A DNA stretch of 64,000 nt from JAGIBJ01 sp032119595 (GCA_032119595.1 JAUMBQ010000004.1:186001-250000), one strand, 5' to 3'; shown: positions 32,365-41,859, counted from the stretch's first letter. Notes: generated by a model from the letters alone, not told the origin. Translations and numbers: made by a program.

Positions 32365-35300
32365 CTAGCGGCGACCGGGCGAGCGACGCGGGTGCGGCGA
32401 CACCGCGATGCCCGTGTCGAGCGCCGTCTCGATGATGCGGTTCTGCTCGGTGAGGTGGGCGGCCGGGTAACCCTCGCCCGGGCTCGCACGCTCCGGACGA
32501 CCGATGTAGCCGAGGCGCAGATCCTTGTCCTGGAGCATCTGGGTGAGACGCGGGAACATGTGCGCGCGGGCGCCCATGTTGCGCGGCTCCTCCTGAGCCC
32601 ACACCACCTCTTTGAGGTTCGGGTAGGACTCGATGAGCTGGCGGAGCTGGTCTTCCGGGAACGGGTAGAGCAGCTCAACGCGACCGACCGCAAGGTTCTC
32701 CGCGTCCTTGCGCATCGGGTGGCCGACGAGGTCGTAGTAGACCTTGCCGGTGCACAGCACGAGGCGCTCGACCTTCTCGTGGTCGACGCGCGGCTCGCCG
32801 AGCACGGAGAAGAACTTCGTGTCGGAGAGGTGCTGGATGCGGTTCGTCGCGGCGCTGAGTCGCAGGAGCGACTTCGGCGTCATGATCACGAGCGGCCGCA
32901 GCCGCTGGCTCAGGGCCTGCGCACGCAGCAGATGGAAGTACTGCGCCGGCGTCGTGAGGTTCGCGACGCGGATGTTGCCCTCCGCCGCGAGCTGCAGGAA
33001 CCGCTCCAGGCGCGCCGAGGAGTGTTCCGGACCGGACCCTTCGTACCCGTGCGGCAAGAGCAGCGTGAGCCGCGAGGTCTGGCCCCACTTGGCCAGGCCG
33101 CTGATGATGAACTGGTCGATGATGACCTGCGCGCCGTTGCCGAAGTCGCCGAACTGGGCTTCCCACAGGACGAGCGCCTCGGCGGCCTCTTCGGCGTAGC
33201 CGTATTCGAAGCCGAGGCAGGCGGTCTCGCTGAGCGGCGAGTTGTGCAGCTCCATCGTCGCCTGCGCGCCCTTGAGCTGCTGGATCGCCGAGAACGTTGC
33301 GCCGTTCTTGTAGTCGTGCAGCACCGCGTGACGCTGGGAGAACGTGCCGCGCTCGGCATCCTGACCTGTCAGACGGACCGGCACGCCGTCGCGCAGCAGC
33401 GACGCGTACGCCAGCGACTCGGCGTGCGCCCAGTCGATGCCGCCGTCTTCGCCGAGTGCGTTGCGACGCTTCTCGAGCACCGTCTTCATGAGCTTCGGGT
33501 GGACCGTGAAGCCCTCCGGCACGCGGAGGAGTTCCTCGTTGATCTCGCGCAGCGTCTCCGCCGGGACAGCCGTCGTGACGGTCTCGCCCGGGGTCGTGTC
33601 GATCGTGTACTGGCCGGTGGACTGGCCCGTCGCCTGCGACACGTCGCCGTGCGCGGCCTTGATGCGCTCGCGGAGATCCTGGTGGAGCTGCGTGAGTTCC
33701 TGCCAGATCGTGCGCTTCTTCTCTTCGACCTCGTCGCGATGGATCGCGTTCTGGTTCACGAGGGTCTCGGCCCACAGCTCCGACACGCGCGGGTGGTCCT
33801 TGATCCGCTGGTACATGACCGGCTGCGTGTACGCCGGCTCGTCGGCCTCGTTGTGACCGAACCGGCGGTAGCCGATGAGGTCGATGACGACGTCGTGGCC
33901 GAACTCCTTGCGGAACGCAAACGCCAGGCGGGTGGCGGCGATGCACGCCTCCACGTCGTCGGCGTTGACGTGGATGATCGGCACGTCGAAGCCCTTGGCG
34001 AGGTCCGACGCCCAGTGGGTGGAGCGCGAATCGTCCGGATCGGTGGTGAAACCGACCTGGTTGTTCTGGATCAGGTGAACCGTGCCGCCGACGTTGTAGC
34101 CGTCGAGTGCCTGCAGGTTGAGCGTCTCGGAGACGACGCCCTGGCCCGGGAAGGCCGCGTCGCCATGGAGCACGATCGGGAGCGCCAGGCGCGTGTCGCG
34201 GCGGATGCGATCGCCGTCGCGCTGCGTCTGCACGGCGCGAGCGGCGCCGGCCACGACCGGGTGCACGAACTCCAGATGCGACGGGTTGCTCTCCAGATGC
34301 ACGCGCACCTGGGTGCCGTCGGGCAGCGTCTGCACGCCGGCCGCACCGTGGTGGTACTTCACGTCGCCCGTGCCGCCCTGCGGGATGGTCGTGACGGCCT
34401 TGAGCGTCGACGCACCCTCGAACTCCGCGAAGATCGAGTCGTACGCGCGGTTGAGGTTGTGCGTGAGCACCGACAGGCGCCCACGGTGGGCCATGCCGAC
34501 GACGACCTCTTCGGCGCCGTCGTGCGAGCCGAGCCAGACGAGCTCGTCGATCATCGGGACCGTCATGTCGAGGCCCTCGATCGAGAACTGCTTCTGACCG
34601 AGGTAGGCCTTGTGCATGAAGCGCTCGAACGCGTCGACCGCGACGAGGCGATCCAGGAGCCGCAGCTTCTGATCGACCGCGAGCGGGGTGCGGTGCGTGC
34701 CAGACTCGATCTGCTCACGCAGCCAGACGCGCTGGCGATGCGAGGAGATGTGCTCGACCTCGTAGGCGATCGTGCCGCAGTAGACATCCCGGAGTTTCGG
34801 GAGCGACTCGCTGAGCGACTCGCCTTGCACGTGCACCCGCAGGACCCGCGACGGGATCCGGCTCATGAGCTCGGGGGTGAGGTTGAGGGCGTCGGGCGAG
34901 AGCGACGGGTCGCCCTTGGGCTCGGTGCCGAGCGGATCGAGGTGTGCGGCGAGGTGCCCGTGGGTGCGGTGCGCCTTGATGATCGCCGTGCCGGCCTGCA
35001 CCGCCTGCAGGAGCTCGACATCGATGCCGCCACCGCCACCGGTGGTGAACGACTGCGGCGCAGCCGTCGGCAGGTTGAGCGTGGGCAGCTCGACCTTCGG
35101 GCCGGCCTGTACGCCGAGATCGGCGAAGAGCTTCTCGTAGAACTCGTGCTCGCCCTGGAGGAACTCCTCCACGACCTTGAGGAATCGGCCGGACTCCGCG
35201 CCCTGGATGATGCGGTGGTCGTAGGTGGAGGTCATCGTCATGACCTTCTCGACGCCCAGCTGCTTGCCGACGTTCTGGAGGCCGACGGGGTAATCGATCG

Positions 35301-36678
35301 AGCCCGTGGCGATGATCGTGCCCTGGCCGGCCATGAGGCGCGGCACGGAGGCGATCGTGCCGAGGCCACCCGGGTTGGTGAGCGAGACGTTGCCGCCCTG
35401 GAGGTCGTCGGCGCCGAGCTTGTTCTCGCGGGCCTTCGTGATGAGGTCGGCGAAGGCGTCCAGGAACTCCTGGAACGACAGGCGTCCTGCGTCGCGGATC
35501 ACCGGCACCATGAGGGTGCGGCTGCCGTCGCGCTTCTCCACATCGACCGCGATGCCGAGGTTGACCTGGCCGTCGTCGTGGCGGACCGACTTGCCGTCGA
35601 CCACCTCGTAGCGGTAGGCCATCACCGGCATGATCTCGGTGGCTGCGCGGGCGATCGCGTAGGCGATCAGGTGCGTGTAGGACGCCTTCTTGCCGACGGC
35701 CTTGAGCTGCTCGCGGCGGCCCGCCATCTGCGTGACCGTGATGGTGCGGAAGGACGTCGCGGTCGGAACCGTGAGCGACTCGTCCATGTAGCGCGCGAGT
35801 GCGTTGGCGCCGCCACGAAGGACGGTCGACTCGGTCTTCGCCGCACCAGCGTTGGCGCCGCCAGCGGGCGCGTTCTCGAGGTCGGCGACGGTGATCCGGC
35901 CGGCCGTGCCGCTGCCGGTGATGCCGGCGACGTTGATGCCCTCAGCCTCGGCCTTGCGACGGGCGATCGGTGAGATGCGCGTGTCGGCGGCGATGCCGTT
36001 GCCGGCCACGGCGCCGTTGGGGGCCGCCGCGCCATTCTTGGCCGCGGGCGAACCCGAGGAGGCGGGGGCGGCGCTGGCGCTGGCGGCCGCGCCGGCCTGG
36101 ACCTTGCCCAGCACCTGGCCGGGGACGATCGTGTCGCCGGCCTCGACGAGGCGCTCGATCAGGACGCCGTCGGCGGGAGCGGGGAGCTCCATGTCGACCT
36201 TGTCGGTCGAGACTTCCAGCAGTGGATCGCCGTCAGCGACGGTCGCGCCCTGCTCAACGATCCAGTCCAGCACGGTGGCTTCCGTGACCGATTCGCCGCC
36301 ACTCGGGGCGATGATGTCGTAGATCTGGCCGGTGGCCGGCTCGGCGCTCGCGACCTGCGGAGCCGAGGCCTCGGAGTCGCCGCTGTCTTCGCCGCCCGCG
36401 CTGCCGTCGCCGGTGGGCACTGCACCGTCGGAAACCGCGATGCGGCCAAGGACCTGTCCGACCTGGACGTCCTCACCGGACTGGGCCAAGATCTCGACCA
36501 GGGTGCCGGAGGCCGGTGACGGCATCTCGGCGTCGACCTTGTCGGTCGAGATCTCCACGAGGATGTCATCCGCAGCGATGGTCCCGCCCTCCTGGACGTG
36601 CCACTCGAGGATCGTGCCCTCGGTGACGGAATCGCCCATTTGCGGCATCACGACGTCGATCGTCGTTTGGGTGGCCAT
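32365..36678 (-). CDS. kgd: Multifunctional 2-oxoglutarate dehydrogenase/decarboxylase: lipoyl2-PSBD-E2-E1 fusion
   Basis: Giant 1437-aa TCA-cycle enzyme. Order: lipoyl domain 1 (~5-80, lipoyl-Lys47 in STDKVDAE), lipoyl domain 2 (~118-195, Lys160 in STDKVDME), Ala/Gly linker, peripheral-subunit-binding domain (~232-270), E2 succinyltransferase (~285-515; YDHRIIQGAESG with His488), then a ThDP-dependent E1 (~555-1437) with GMAHRGRLSVL and GDAAFPGQG. Mycobacterial Kgd and corynebacterial OdhA have E2-like plus E1 but lack lipoyl domains; here a full E2o is joined to E1. Presumably needs only E3 (Lpd) to be complete. AGGAGC precedes the ATG, which overlaps the DUF3817 stop. Confidence 0.95.
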   Translation of the reverse strand: MATQTTIDVVMPQMGDSVTEGTILEWHVQEGGTIAADDILVEISTDKVDAEMPSPASGTLVEILAQSGEDVQVGQVLGRIAVSDGAVPTGDGSAGGEDSGDSEASAPQVASAEPATGQIYDIIAPSGGESVTEATVLDWIVEQGATVADGDPLLEVSTDKVDMELPAPADGVLIERLVEAGDTIVPGQVLGKVQAGAAASASAAPASSGSPAAKNGAAAPNGAVAGNGIAADTRISPIARRKAEAEGINVAGITGSGTAGRITVADLENAPAGGANAGAAKTESTVLRGGANALARYMDESLTVPTATSFRTITVTQMAGRREQLKAVGKKASYTHLIAYAIARAATEIMPVMAYRYEVVDGKSVRHDDGQVNLGIAVDVEKRDGSRTLMVPVIRDAGRLSFQEFLDAFADLITKARENKLGADDLQGGNVSLTNPGGLGTIASVPRLMAGQGTIIATGSIDYPVGLQNVGKQLGVEKVMTMTSTYDHRIIQGAESGRFLKVVEEFLQGEHEFYEKLFADLGVQAGPKVELPTLNLPTAAPQSFTTGGGGGIDVELLQAVQAGTAIIKAHRTHGHLAAHLDPLGTEPKGDPSLSPDALNLTPELMSRIPSRVLRVHVQGESLSESLPKLRDVYCGTIAYEVEHISSHRQRVWLREQIESGTHRTPLAVDQKLRLLDRLVAVDAFERFMHKAYLGQKQFSIEGLDMTVPMIDELVWLGSHDGAEEVVVGMAHRGRLSVLTHNLNRAYDSIFAEFEGASTLKAVTTIPQGGTGDVKYHHGAAGVQTLPDGTQVRVHLESNPSHLEFVHPVVAGAARAVQTQRDGDRIRRDTRLALPIVLHGDAAFPGQGVVSETLNLQALDGYNVGGTVHLIQNNQVGFTTDPDDSRSTHWASDLAKGFDVPIIHVNADDVEACIAATRLAFAFRKEFGHDVVIDLIGYRRFGHNEADEPAYTQPVMYQRIKDHPRVSELWAETLVNQNAIHRDEVEEKKRTIWQELTQLHQDLRERIKAAHGDVSQATGQSTGQYTIDTTPGETVTTAVPAETLREINEELLRVPEGFTVHPKLMKTVLEKRRNALGEDGGIDWAHAESLAYASLLRDGVPVRLTGQDAERGTFSQRHAVLHDYKNGATFSAIQQLKGAQATMELHNSPLSETACLGFEYGYAEEAAEALVLWEAQFGDFGNGAQVIIDQFIISGLAKWGQTSRLTLLLPHGYEGSGPEHSSARLERFLQLAAEGNIRVANLTTPAQYFHLLRAQALSQRLRPLVIMTPKSLLRLSAATNRIQHLSDTKFFSVLGEPRVDHEKVERLVLCTGKVYYDLVGHPMRKDAENLAVGRVELLYPFPEDQLRQLIESYPNLKEVVWAQEEPRNMGARAHMFPRLTQMLQDKDLRLGYIGRPERASPGEGYPAAHLTEQNRIIETALDTGIAVSPHPRRSPGRR

Positions 36679-37013
36679 CACGTGCTCCTGAAGGTGGCGC
36701 CGCTGTTGCGGCGCAGTCGGATGAATTCGTATGTCCCGATGAACGGGCCCACGCCGCCGAGGATCGCTACTGCGATCGCCGTTCGGAGTGGCAGCAGTCG
36801 GCGTGCGGCGAAGGTGACGCACAGCAACGACATGAAGATCCAGAGAAGGCCGTGGCCGTAGCCCAGCAGCGGCGTGGCGACCGCCTCGCGGTGTGGCGTG
36901 ATCGCCACGTAGATGAGCGCGAGGTAGACGAGCGAGTGGAGTGCCGAAATGGGTGCCAGCACCCTGATCACGCGGTCACTTCGCAGGTCGATCGAGGGGC
37001 TGGCGGCACTCAC
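36678..37013 (-). CDS. DUF3817 family membrane protein
   Basis: Protein of 111 aa of the DUF3817 family, common in Actinobacteria. Three hydrophobic helices: VLAPISALHSLVYLALIYVA, LGYGHGLLWIFMSLLCVTFAA and TAIAVAILGGVGPFIGTYEFI, ending with a basic tail. Function unknown. It is translationally coupled on both sides: its GTG overlaps the NUDIX stop (GTGA), and its TGA shares a base with the kgd ATG (TGATG). This implies a shared mRNA and possibly membrane proximity of the 2-oxoglutarate enzyme, which is inference. Confidence 0.88.
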   Translation of the reverse strand: MSAASPSIDLRSDRVIRVLAPISALHSLVYLALIYVAITPHREAVATPLLGYGHGLLWIFMSLLCVTFAARRLLPLRTAIAVAILGGVGPFIGTYEFIRLRRNSGATFRST

Positions 37014-37663
37014 TTGAGCAGCTCCGCCATTGCGCGCAGGGGAGCGTCGGCCTCTTCGGGCCAATCCGCCGGATCTTCCGGCCACCATGCGTGAGCGTCG
37101 TGTTCCTCGTCCATTACGAGATCGGCGTCGGCGCCTTCCGGAATCCAGGCGACGCCAACGACCATGACCATGGTACTGGGATCGCCGAACACGGCCCGGA
37201 CGGTGAGGCGCTCGGGAACCAGCGACCATTCCTCTTTGAGTTCCCGCACGAGGGTGAGCGCCGGGTTCTCGCCGACATCCACCGCGCCTCCGGCTCCGAG
37301 GGCCCATCGGCCGGCCCAGGTGGAGAGCCACTGCGCGCGGCGGCCGGCGAGCCAGGCGCCGTCCGCGCGGCGCACCACGCAGAGGGCCGACAGGGCGCCG
37401 GCGTTGTCGCCTTCGACCAGCCGAAGCGCCCAGCGTGTGGGCTGCAGCTCGAAGTGCACGCCGTCCTCACCGTGGCGCACGTCGACGAAACGCGCAGCCA
37501 GGCCGTCATGGCTCGGCGAGCCTCGGCGCGCGAGGGCCGCGATCTGCTCGTCGGCGACGCGTGACTGCTCGGGCGTCGGGACGTATTCGTCGGCACGCCA
37601 GTTCGCCCTCACCTGTTCCGCGGTCCAATGCCCATGGGCGAGGATTCCGGCGGTCAGGTCCAT
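37010..37663 (-). CDS. NUDIX hydrolase
   Basis: Protein of 217 aa with a C-terminal NUDIX fold. The Nudix box runs from GAGGAVDVGENPALTLVRELKEEW (~125-150): the G-x5-E-x7-RE-x2-EE pattern is present with EL and KEEW at its end. The N-terminal 80 residues are a helical extension (HWTAEQVRANWRADEY...). The substrate is unknown (NDP-X or nucleotide). First gene of the NUDIX-DUF3817-kgd operon, with a leaderless promoter: TAGTGT seven bases before ATG. An upstream in-frame extension to 37714 lacks promoter support. Confidence 0.87.
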   Translation of the reverse strand: MDLTAGILAHGHWTAEQVRANWRADEYVPTPEQSRVADEQIAALARRGSPSHDGLAARFVDVRHGEDGVHFELQPTRWALRLVEGDNAGALSALCVVRRADGAWLAGRRAQWLSTWAGRWALGAGGAVDVGENPALTLVRELKEEWSLVPERLTVRAVFGDPSTMVMVVGVAWIPEGADADLVMDEEHDAHAWWPEDPADWPEEADAPLRAMAELLK

Positions 37664-37670
37664 TGCGTTG

Positions 37671-37676
37671 ACACTA
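37671..37676 (-). promoter_or_regulatory. Leaderless -10 (TAGTGT) of the NUDIX-DUF3817-kgd operon
   Basis: TAGTGT, then 7 nt, then ATG at 37663. Confidence 0.6.
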
Positions 37677-37803
37677 ACGCGCGAATGTTTCAAAAAGCGG
37701 CACCCCCGGCCCATCGGACCGGATGCGCGTCAAGCGAGGCGCAATTGGGTCGCTTTTCAACCACTTTGCGACGCCACCGCGACGATCGGGGCCGCTTGGC
37801 CGC

Positions 37804-39360
37804 TCAGTCGACTTCGACCGTGAGGGAGGTGCCGTAGGCGCGTTCGAAGAGATCGGTTTCGCGGGCGGCAGCCCAGCGCGGCACCTGGGCCTCGCCGCTG
37901 GCGCGCAGGCCGAGCCGCACGTCGCCGTCGCCGAGGCTGGTGACGGAGACATCGGCGACCGCCCCGTCGCGCCCACGCTCGAGGCCTTCGGCCAGCCGCA
38001 GCAGCGTGGTGATGCGAATAAGGCGGCCGGTGTCGCCCGACGCCATCAGCGGGGCGAATACGCCTGGCGTCGGGTTGCCGCGCCGGTGGTACCGAGCTGC
38101 CTGGGCGACCATTGCGGTCTCGGCCGGCGAGAACCCCGGAAGGCCGCTGCTGGCGAGGATGTACCGGGCGTGGCGGTGATGGTCGTCGTAGTCCAGGCGC
38201 ATGCCGATGTCGTGGAGTTGGCAGGCCGCCCAGAGCAGCTCGCGCTCGTGTGGATCGTCGTCCTGGAGCTCGAGCGTGACGAGCTGGTCGAAGATCGAGA
38301 GCGCCAAGAAGGTGACGTGCGCGATGTGGCTGGCGCCGGTGTCGTAGCGATGCGACAGGTTCTCAACGCCTCGGGTGCGCACATCGTCGACGAGCGGAGG
38401 GCTCGTGACCGGGCCGACCAGCTCGGCGTCGGGCGGGTCGCCGATCTGCTCGGCCAACAGCACGCCTTCCCGCAGGCCGTATTCGGTCGACTCGAGCGAG
38501 TCTGCGCCGCAGGCTTCAAGGGCCGAGGCGATCACCACGGCGCCCGCGAGGATGATGTCGGCGCGGGACGGCTTGATGCCGCGCAGCCGGGCGCGGTCTG
38601 CGGAGGGGCGACGGCGCATCTCCTCGATGAGCTCGTCGAGCGTGTCGCGGTCGACCCGGACGCCTTGCGCGCCGCCGACCTCGGGGTGGCCATGGAGGTC
38701 GAGCGAGGCCGTGGCGAGGTTACGCACGGCGCCGCCGATACCGACGAGGCGGTCGCCGGTGCTGCCGAGCCACGGTGCAGCACTGAACTCGCGCAGCGCG
38801 TGATCGCGCAGTGCTCGCACCTGTGCCCTGGTGGCTGGCCCGCCCGGCGGGAGGAACGCTGCGGTCGTGCGGACGGCGCCCAGGAGCCACGAGGCGGCGT
38901 GGCGCGGCTGGCGGTCTTCGACGGCGGTGAGCTGCATCGAGCCGCCGCCGATGTCGAGCACGGTGCCGTTCTCCAGGGTGGTGGAGTTCACGGCCGCGAC
39001 GTAGCCGTACCAAGCCTCGCGCTGCTGGCTGATGACGTTGATGTCGATCCCGAAGCGCTTCTTGGCCCGCTTGACGATCTCGTCGCGGTTGGTGGCCTCG
39101 CGGATCGCGCTGGTGCCGATCGCGACGACATCGGCCGGCTGGATCGCGGTCGCGCGCAGGAAGCCGGCGAACACGTCGAGCACGTCCTCGGCCCGCGCCA
39201 GCGCCTTGGGGCCGATCGATCCGTCCTCCTGCACCCCCGCGGCGAGCCGCACCGGCTCGCGAATCTCGTCGGAACGACGCCACCACGTGCTCGTGGATTC
39301 GAACACCACGAGGCGGAAGGAGTTGGAGCCAAGATCCAGGACAGCTCTGCGGGTGATCAC
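37804..39360 (-). CDS. Ppx/GppA phosphatase with C-terminal HD domain
   Basis: Exopolyphosphatase/guanosine pentaphosphatase family protein, 518 aa. The N-terminal ASKHA fold has LDLGSNSFRLVVFE (phosphate 1), the catalytic Glu region near AIGTSAIREATN, and VLDIGGGSMQL (phosphate 2); IGGAVRNLA follows at ~230. The C-terminal half (~315-490) carries an HD domain with CQLHDIGMRLDYDDHHRHARYIL. The family hydrolyses polyphosphate or pppGpp. GTG 39360 places ITRRAVLDLGSNS at the start as usual; a weak AGG lies upstream. It may be transcribed with the MBL gene 112 bp upstream. Confidence 0.9.
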   Translation of the reverse strand: MITRRAVLDLGSNSFRLVVFESTSTWWRRSDEIREPVRLAAGVQEDGSIGPKALARAEDVLDVFAGFLRATAIQPADVVAIGTSAIREATNRDEIVKRAKKRFGIDINVISQQREAWYGYVAAVNSTTLENGTVLDIGGGSMQLTAVEDRQPRHAASWLLGAVRTTAAFLPPGGPATRAQVRALRDHALREFSAAPWLGSTGDRLVGIGGAVRNLATASLDLHGHPEVGGAQGVRVDRDTLDELIEEMRRRPSADRARLRGIKPSRADIILAGAVVIASALEACGADSLESTEYGLREGVLLAEQIGDPPDAELVGPVTSPPLVDDVRTRGVENLSHRYDTGASHIAHVTFLALSIFDQLVTLELQDDDPHERELLWAACQLHDIGMRLDYDDHHRHARYILASSGLPGFSPAETAMVAQAARYHRRGNPTPGVFAPLMASGDTGRLIRITTLLRLAEGLERGRDGAVADVSVTSLGDGDVRLGLRASGEAQVPRWAAARETDLFERAYGTSLTVEVD

Positions 39361-39472
39361 GTCGCGCACCTGGCCGAAGCTATCGAGCGGCGCGGCACAC
39401 GGCCTCCTGCCGTCCGCTCGGCGGGGCGACCTGATCGCCCGTTTGAGCCTCGGCCGCCATCGCGAGGGCCGG

Positions 39473-40267
39473 TCAGGCGGGCTGGATCCAGGAGCCGGGA
39501 ACGAGGTCGTCAGCGCCGTCATCGGCGTAGCGCACCTGAGCCTTGTGGCCGCCGTCGTAGTCGCGTGCCCAGAGCACGAGGGTTGCCGTCCGGGCGGTCT
39601 CCGGCGGCTGGCCTGGCACGACGACGATCACGGGGTCCGTGCCCTCCGCCAGCTCGCCGCGCCAGAGCCGCACAAACGGGTTGTCGTGGAGCTCCGCTCC
39701 GACCGTCGTGGGCTCCTCGTGGCCCGGCTCGATGACCGTTGCGGGCGGCAGGGAGAGCAACACGTCGAGCACCGAGTGGCGCAGGTCGGCGAGGGTCGTG
39801 TGGCCCGGTCCGCGCACGCCGCCCACGGAGCCCTTGAACAGCGTGTCGCCCGCGAACACCTCGCCGGGGCGGTCGCCGCCTGGTTCGCGAATGAGGAAGT
39901 TCAGCATTCCGGCGGTGTGGCCGGGCGAGTGCAGCGCGACGATCTCGATGTTGCCGATGCCGGTGAGGTCGCCTGGCTCGATCGTCTGGCTCACGCCCAT
40001 CATTTCGTTCGCCTCGGCCGGGTGCGCGTGCACCGGCGTGCCCGGATAGACCTCGAGGATGTGGCCGAGCCCGGAGATGTGATCGCCGTGGTGGTGGGTC
40101 AGGAGCACGCGTTCGAGCGTGAGTCCCTCGTTGGCGATCACCGCCAGAAGGTGGTCGACCGGGTCGCCGCAGTCGATGAAGCCGGCGTGGCCGGTTTCGG
40201 TGTCGACGACGAGATAGCTGTTGGAGGCGAGTTCGTCGCTGCGCTGCGAGATGACCCTCATGCTCAT
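39473..40267 (-). CDS. Metallo-beta-lactamase-fold hydrolase (glyoxalase II-like)
   Basis: MBL-fold protein of 264 aa. Zinc ligands in order: THHHGDHISG (HxHxDH, ~65), the His in LHSPGHTAGM, Asp in FAGDTLFKGSVG and the C-terminal His in EPGHEEPT. The GDTLF and PGHT motifs resemble hydroxyacylglutathione hydrolases; since actinobacteria use mycothiol, the thioester could be a mycothiol one (inference). The C-terminal ~70 residues form an extra beta unit. The leaderless start TACGCT-6-ATG is clear; a second ATG two codons in is possible. Confidence 0.9.
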   Translation of the reverse strand: MSMRVISQRSDELASNSYLVVDTETGHAGFIDCGDPVDHLLAVIANEGLTLERVLLTHHHGDHISGLGHILEVYPGTPVHAHPAEANEMMGVSQTIEPGDLTGIGNIEIVALHSPGHTAGMLNFLIREPGGDRPGEVFAGDTLFKGSVGGVRGPGHTTLADLRHSVLDVLLSLPPATVIEPGHEEPTTVGAELHDNPFVRLWRGELAEGTDPVIVVVPGQPPETARTATLVLWARDYDGGHKAQVRYADDGADDLVPGSWIQPA

Positions 40268-40273
40268 GGGGTC

Positions 40274-40279
40274 AGCGTA
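40274..40279 (-). promoter_or_regulatory. Leaderless -10 (TACGCT) of the MBL gene
   Basis: TACGCT, then 6 nt, then ATG at 40267. Confidence 0.65.
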
Positions 40280-40350
40280 GAGCCAGGCGGTGGCATGGGC
40301 GCGCGCGGCGGGCGGTCAGGCCACGCGACGATCGTTGCGGGCCGGGTGGG

Positions 40351-41859
40351 TCAGGCGACGCGTCCGCCGGTGCGGGCCTTCTCGGTCCGCGCCTGGAGCG
40401 ACGCGGGGATTGGTGCCGCGAGGTGACGGTGGTATTTGAGGACGGTGCGCAGCGCGTCGACGCAGCGGGGATCGAAGCCGCTTCCTGAGTCGCGCTCGAT
40501 GACTTCGAGGGCGCGGTCAGCGGGCCAGGCCACTCGGTACGGGCGTTGGGAGGTGAGGGCGTCGTACACGTCGGCGACCGCCAAAATCCGTGCTTCGAGG
40601 TGAATGTCGATGGCGCCGTGGCCCTTGGGGTAGCCGCCGCCATCGAGCCGTTCGTGGTGCGCCTCGACGAGATGCAGCACGCGCTCGTTGAACTTGCCGA
40701 CGCTGTCGAGGATCGCCCGGCCCTCGGTGGGATGGCGCTTGATCACCTCGTACTCGGAGTCCGTCAGCGCGGCCGGCTTCTTCAGGATCTTGTCGGGCGT
40801 CTGGAGTTTGCCGATGTCGTGCAGGAGGCCGCCAGCAGCCAGGTCGCGCAGGCTCGAGGCGTCGAGTCCGAGCTGCTCGCCCATTCGCACGGCGAGGGTG
40901 GCGACGCGGCGGGTGTGGCCCTCGGTCACGTCGTCTTTGCGGCCGAGCTGCAGCATCAGGTGGTGCACGCGGCCGTCGAGGAACGACTCTTCGTCGGCGA
41001 CGATGTCCGAGGCGCGCAGATCGCCGACGAGGGGGCGCGACGACGTGGTGCGCATCAGGTCACGAGCCGCAGGAATGCACATCGCCGAGAGTCCGATGAC
41101 CTCGAGGATGTGCGCCGACCACCAGAGGACGTCGTTGCGGAATGCGTTCGCGATGCCCCAGAACGCGAAGGCCGACACGACGATCCCAAAGGTCACGATC
41201 GCGTCCGACCCGCGCTCGCTGAGCACGGCGGTCCGAGCCGCGCGGCGGGCGAGGACGAGCAGGAGGACGGCAGTGACCGCGAAGATGCCGAGGGCGGTGT
41301 TGCTGCCGGGGCGCGGGACCGCAGGGATGGTGGCGGCCGACGAGAAGATCAGCGCGAGCACGACCACGAGGAAGACGGCGAGCGCTGGTCCGCTCTGCAT
41401 GACGACCTCGACGCGGCGGCGCTGACGGAGTTCGGGCGCGGCCGAGAGTGCAAGGACGAGCGCCCCCATCGGGAGCGTCGTCATTTCGGCGATGCGGGCG
41501 ATTCCGGGGCTGTAGAGGGGGCCGGGAACCATGGCCATGACGCGAGCGACCAGCACGATCGACATGGCGATGAACGACACGGTCATGAGCGCCGATCGGG
41601 TGTCGGGCTCGCGCCGTGCGCGATAGAGGGTGGTGGCCGTGGTGGCGCAGACGACGGCGGCGGCGATGGCGACGATCGTGGCGCGCGCTTCGGCGCTCGT
41701 CGTGACCTGGCCGTGGCTCCACGCGATCACCAGCGCCGGAGGGAGCGCGACGATCGCAAGCAGGATTCGATGACTCCTGAGCTGCTTGCCGACCCCCGCC
41801 AGGCCGCTGCGCGACAACGCAGGCAGGAATGGGTTGGAGGCGGGACGGTCCACGGTCAC
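40351..41859 (-). CDS. Membrane HD-GYP domain c-di-GMP phosphodiesterase
   Basis: Protein of 502 aa. Seven to eight helices in residues ~25-265 form an unassigned membrane sensor. The cytoplasmic HD-GYP domain (~300-485) has GHTRRVATLAVRMG, the HD pair in LLHDIGKLQTPD, HPTEGRAIL, and HHERLDGGGYPKG with an intact GYP, plus VADVYDALTSQRPYR. It should hydrolyse c-di-GMP to pGpG/GMP. GTG 41859 is tentative: the frame stays open upstream but becomes Arg/Ala/Pro-rich. Divergent from the FAD reductase with 215 bp between. Confidence 0.9.
   Translation of the reverse strand: MTVDRPASNPFLPALSRSGLAGVGKQLRSHRILLAIVALPPALVIAWSHGQVTTSAEARATIVAIAAAVVCATTATTLYRARREPDTRSALMTVSFIAMSIVLVARVMAMVPGPLYSPGIARIAEMTTLPMGALVLALSAAPELRQRRRVEVVMQSGPALAVFLVVVLALIFSSAATIPAVPRPGSNTALGIFAVTAVLLLVLARRAARTAVLSERGSDAIVTFGIVVSAFAFWGIANAFRNDVLWWSAHILEVIGLSAMCIPAARDLMRTTSSRPLVGDLRASDIVADEESFLDGRVHHLMLQLGRKDDVTEGHTRRVATLAVRMGEQLGLDASSLRDLAAGGLLHDIGKLQTPDKILKKPAALTDSEYEVIKRHPTEGRAILDSVGKFNERVLHLVEAHHERLDGGGYPKGHGAIDIHLEARILAVADVYDALTSQRPYRVAWPADRALEVIERDSGSGFDPRCVDALRTVLKYHRHLAAPIPASLQARTEKARTGGRVA

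Noticed and set aside
32392..35973. 1193-aa reading frame opposite kgd on the plus strand
   Set aside because: A GC-bias shadow of the kgd codons; Arg/Val/Leu-rich with no domain, while the minus strand encodes an unambiguous enzyme.
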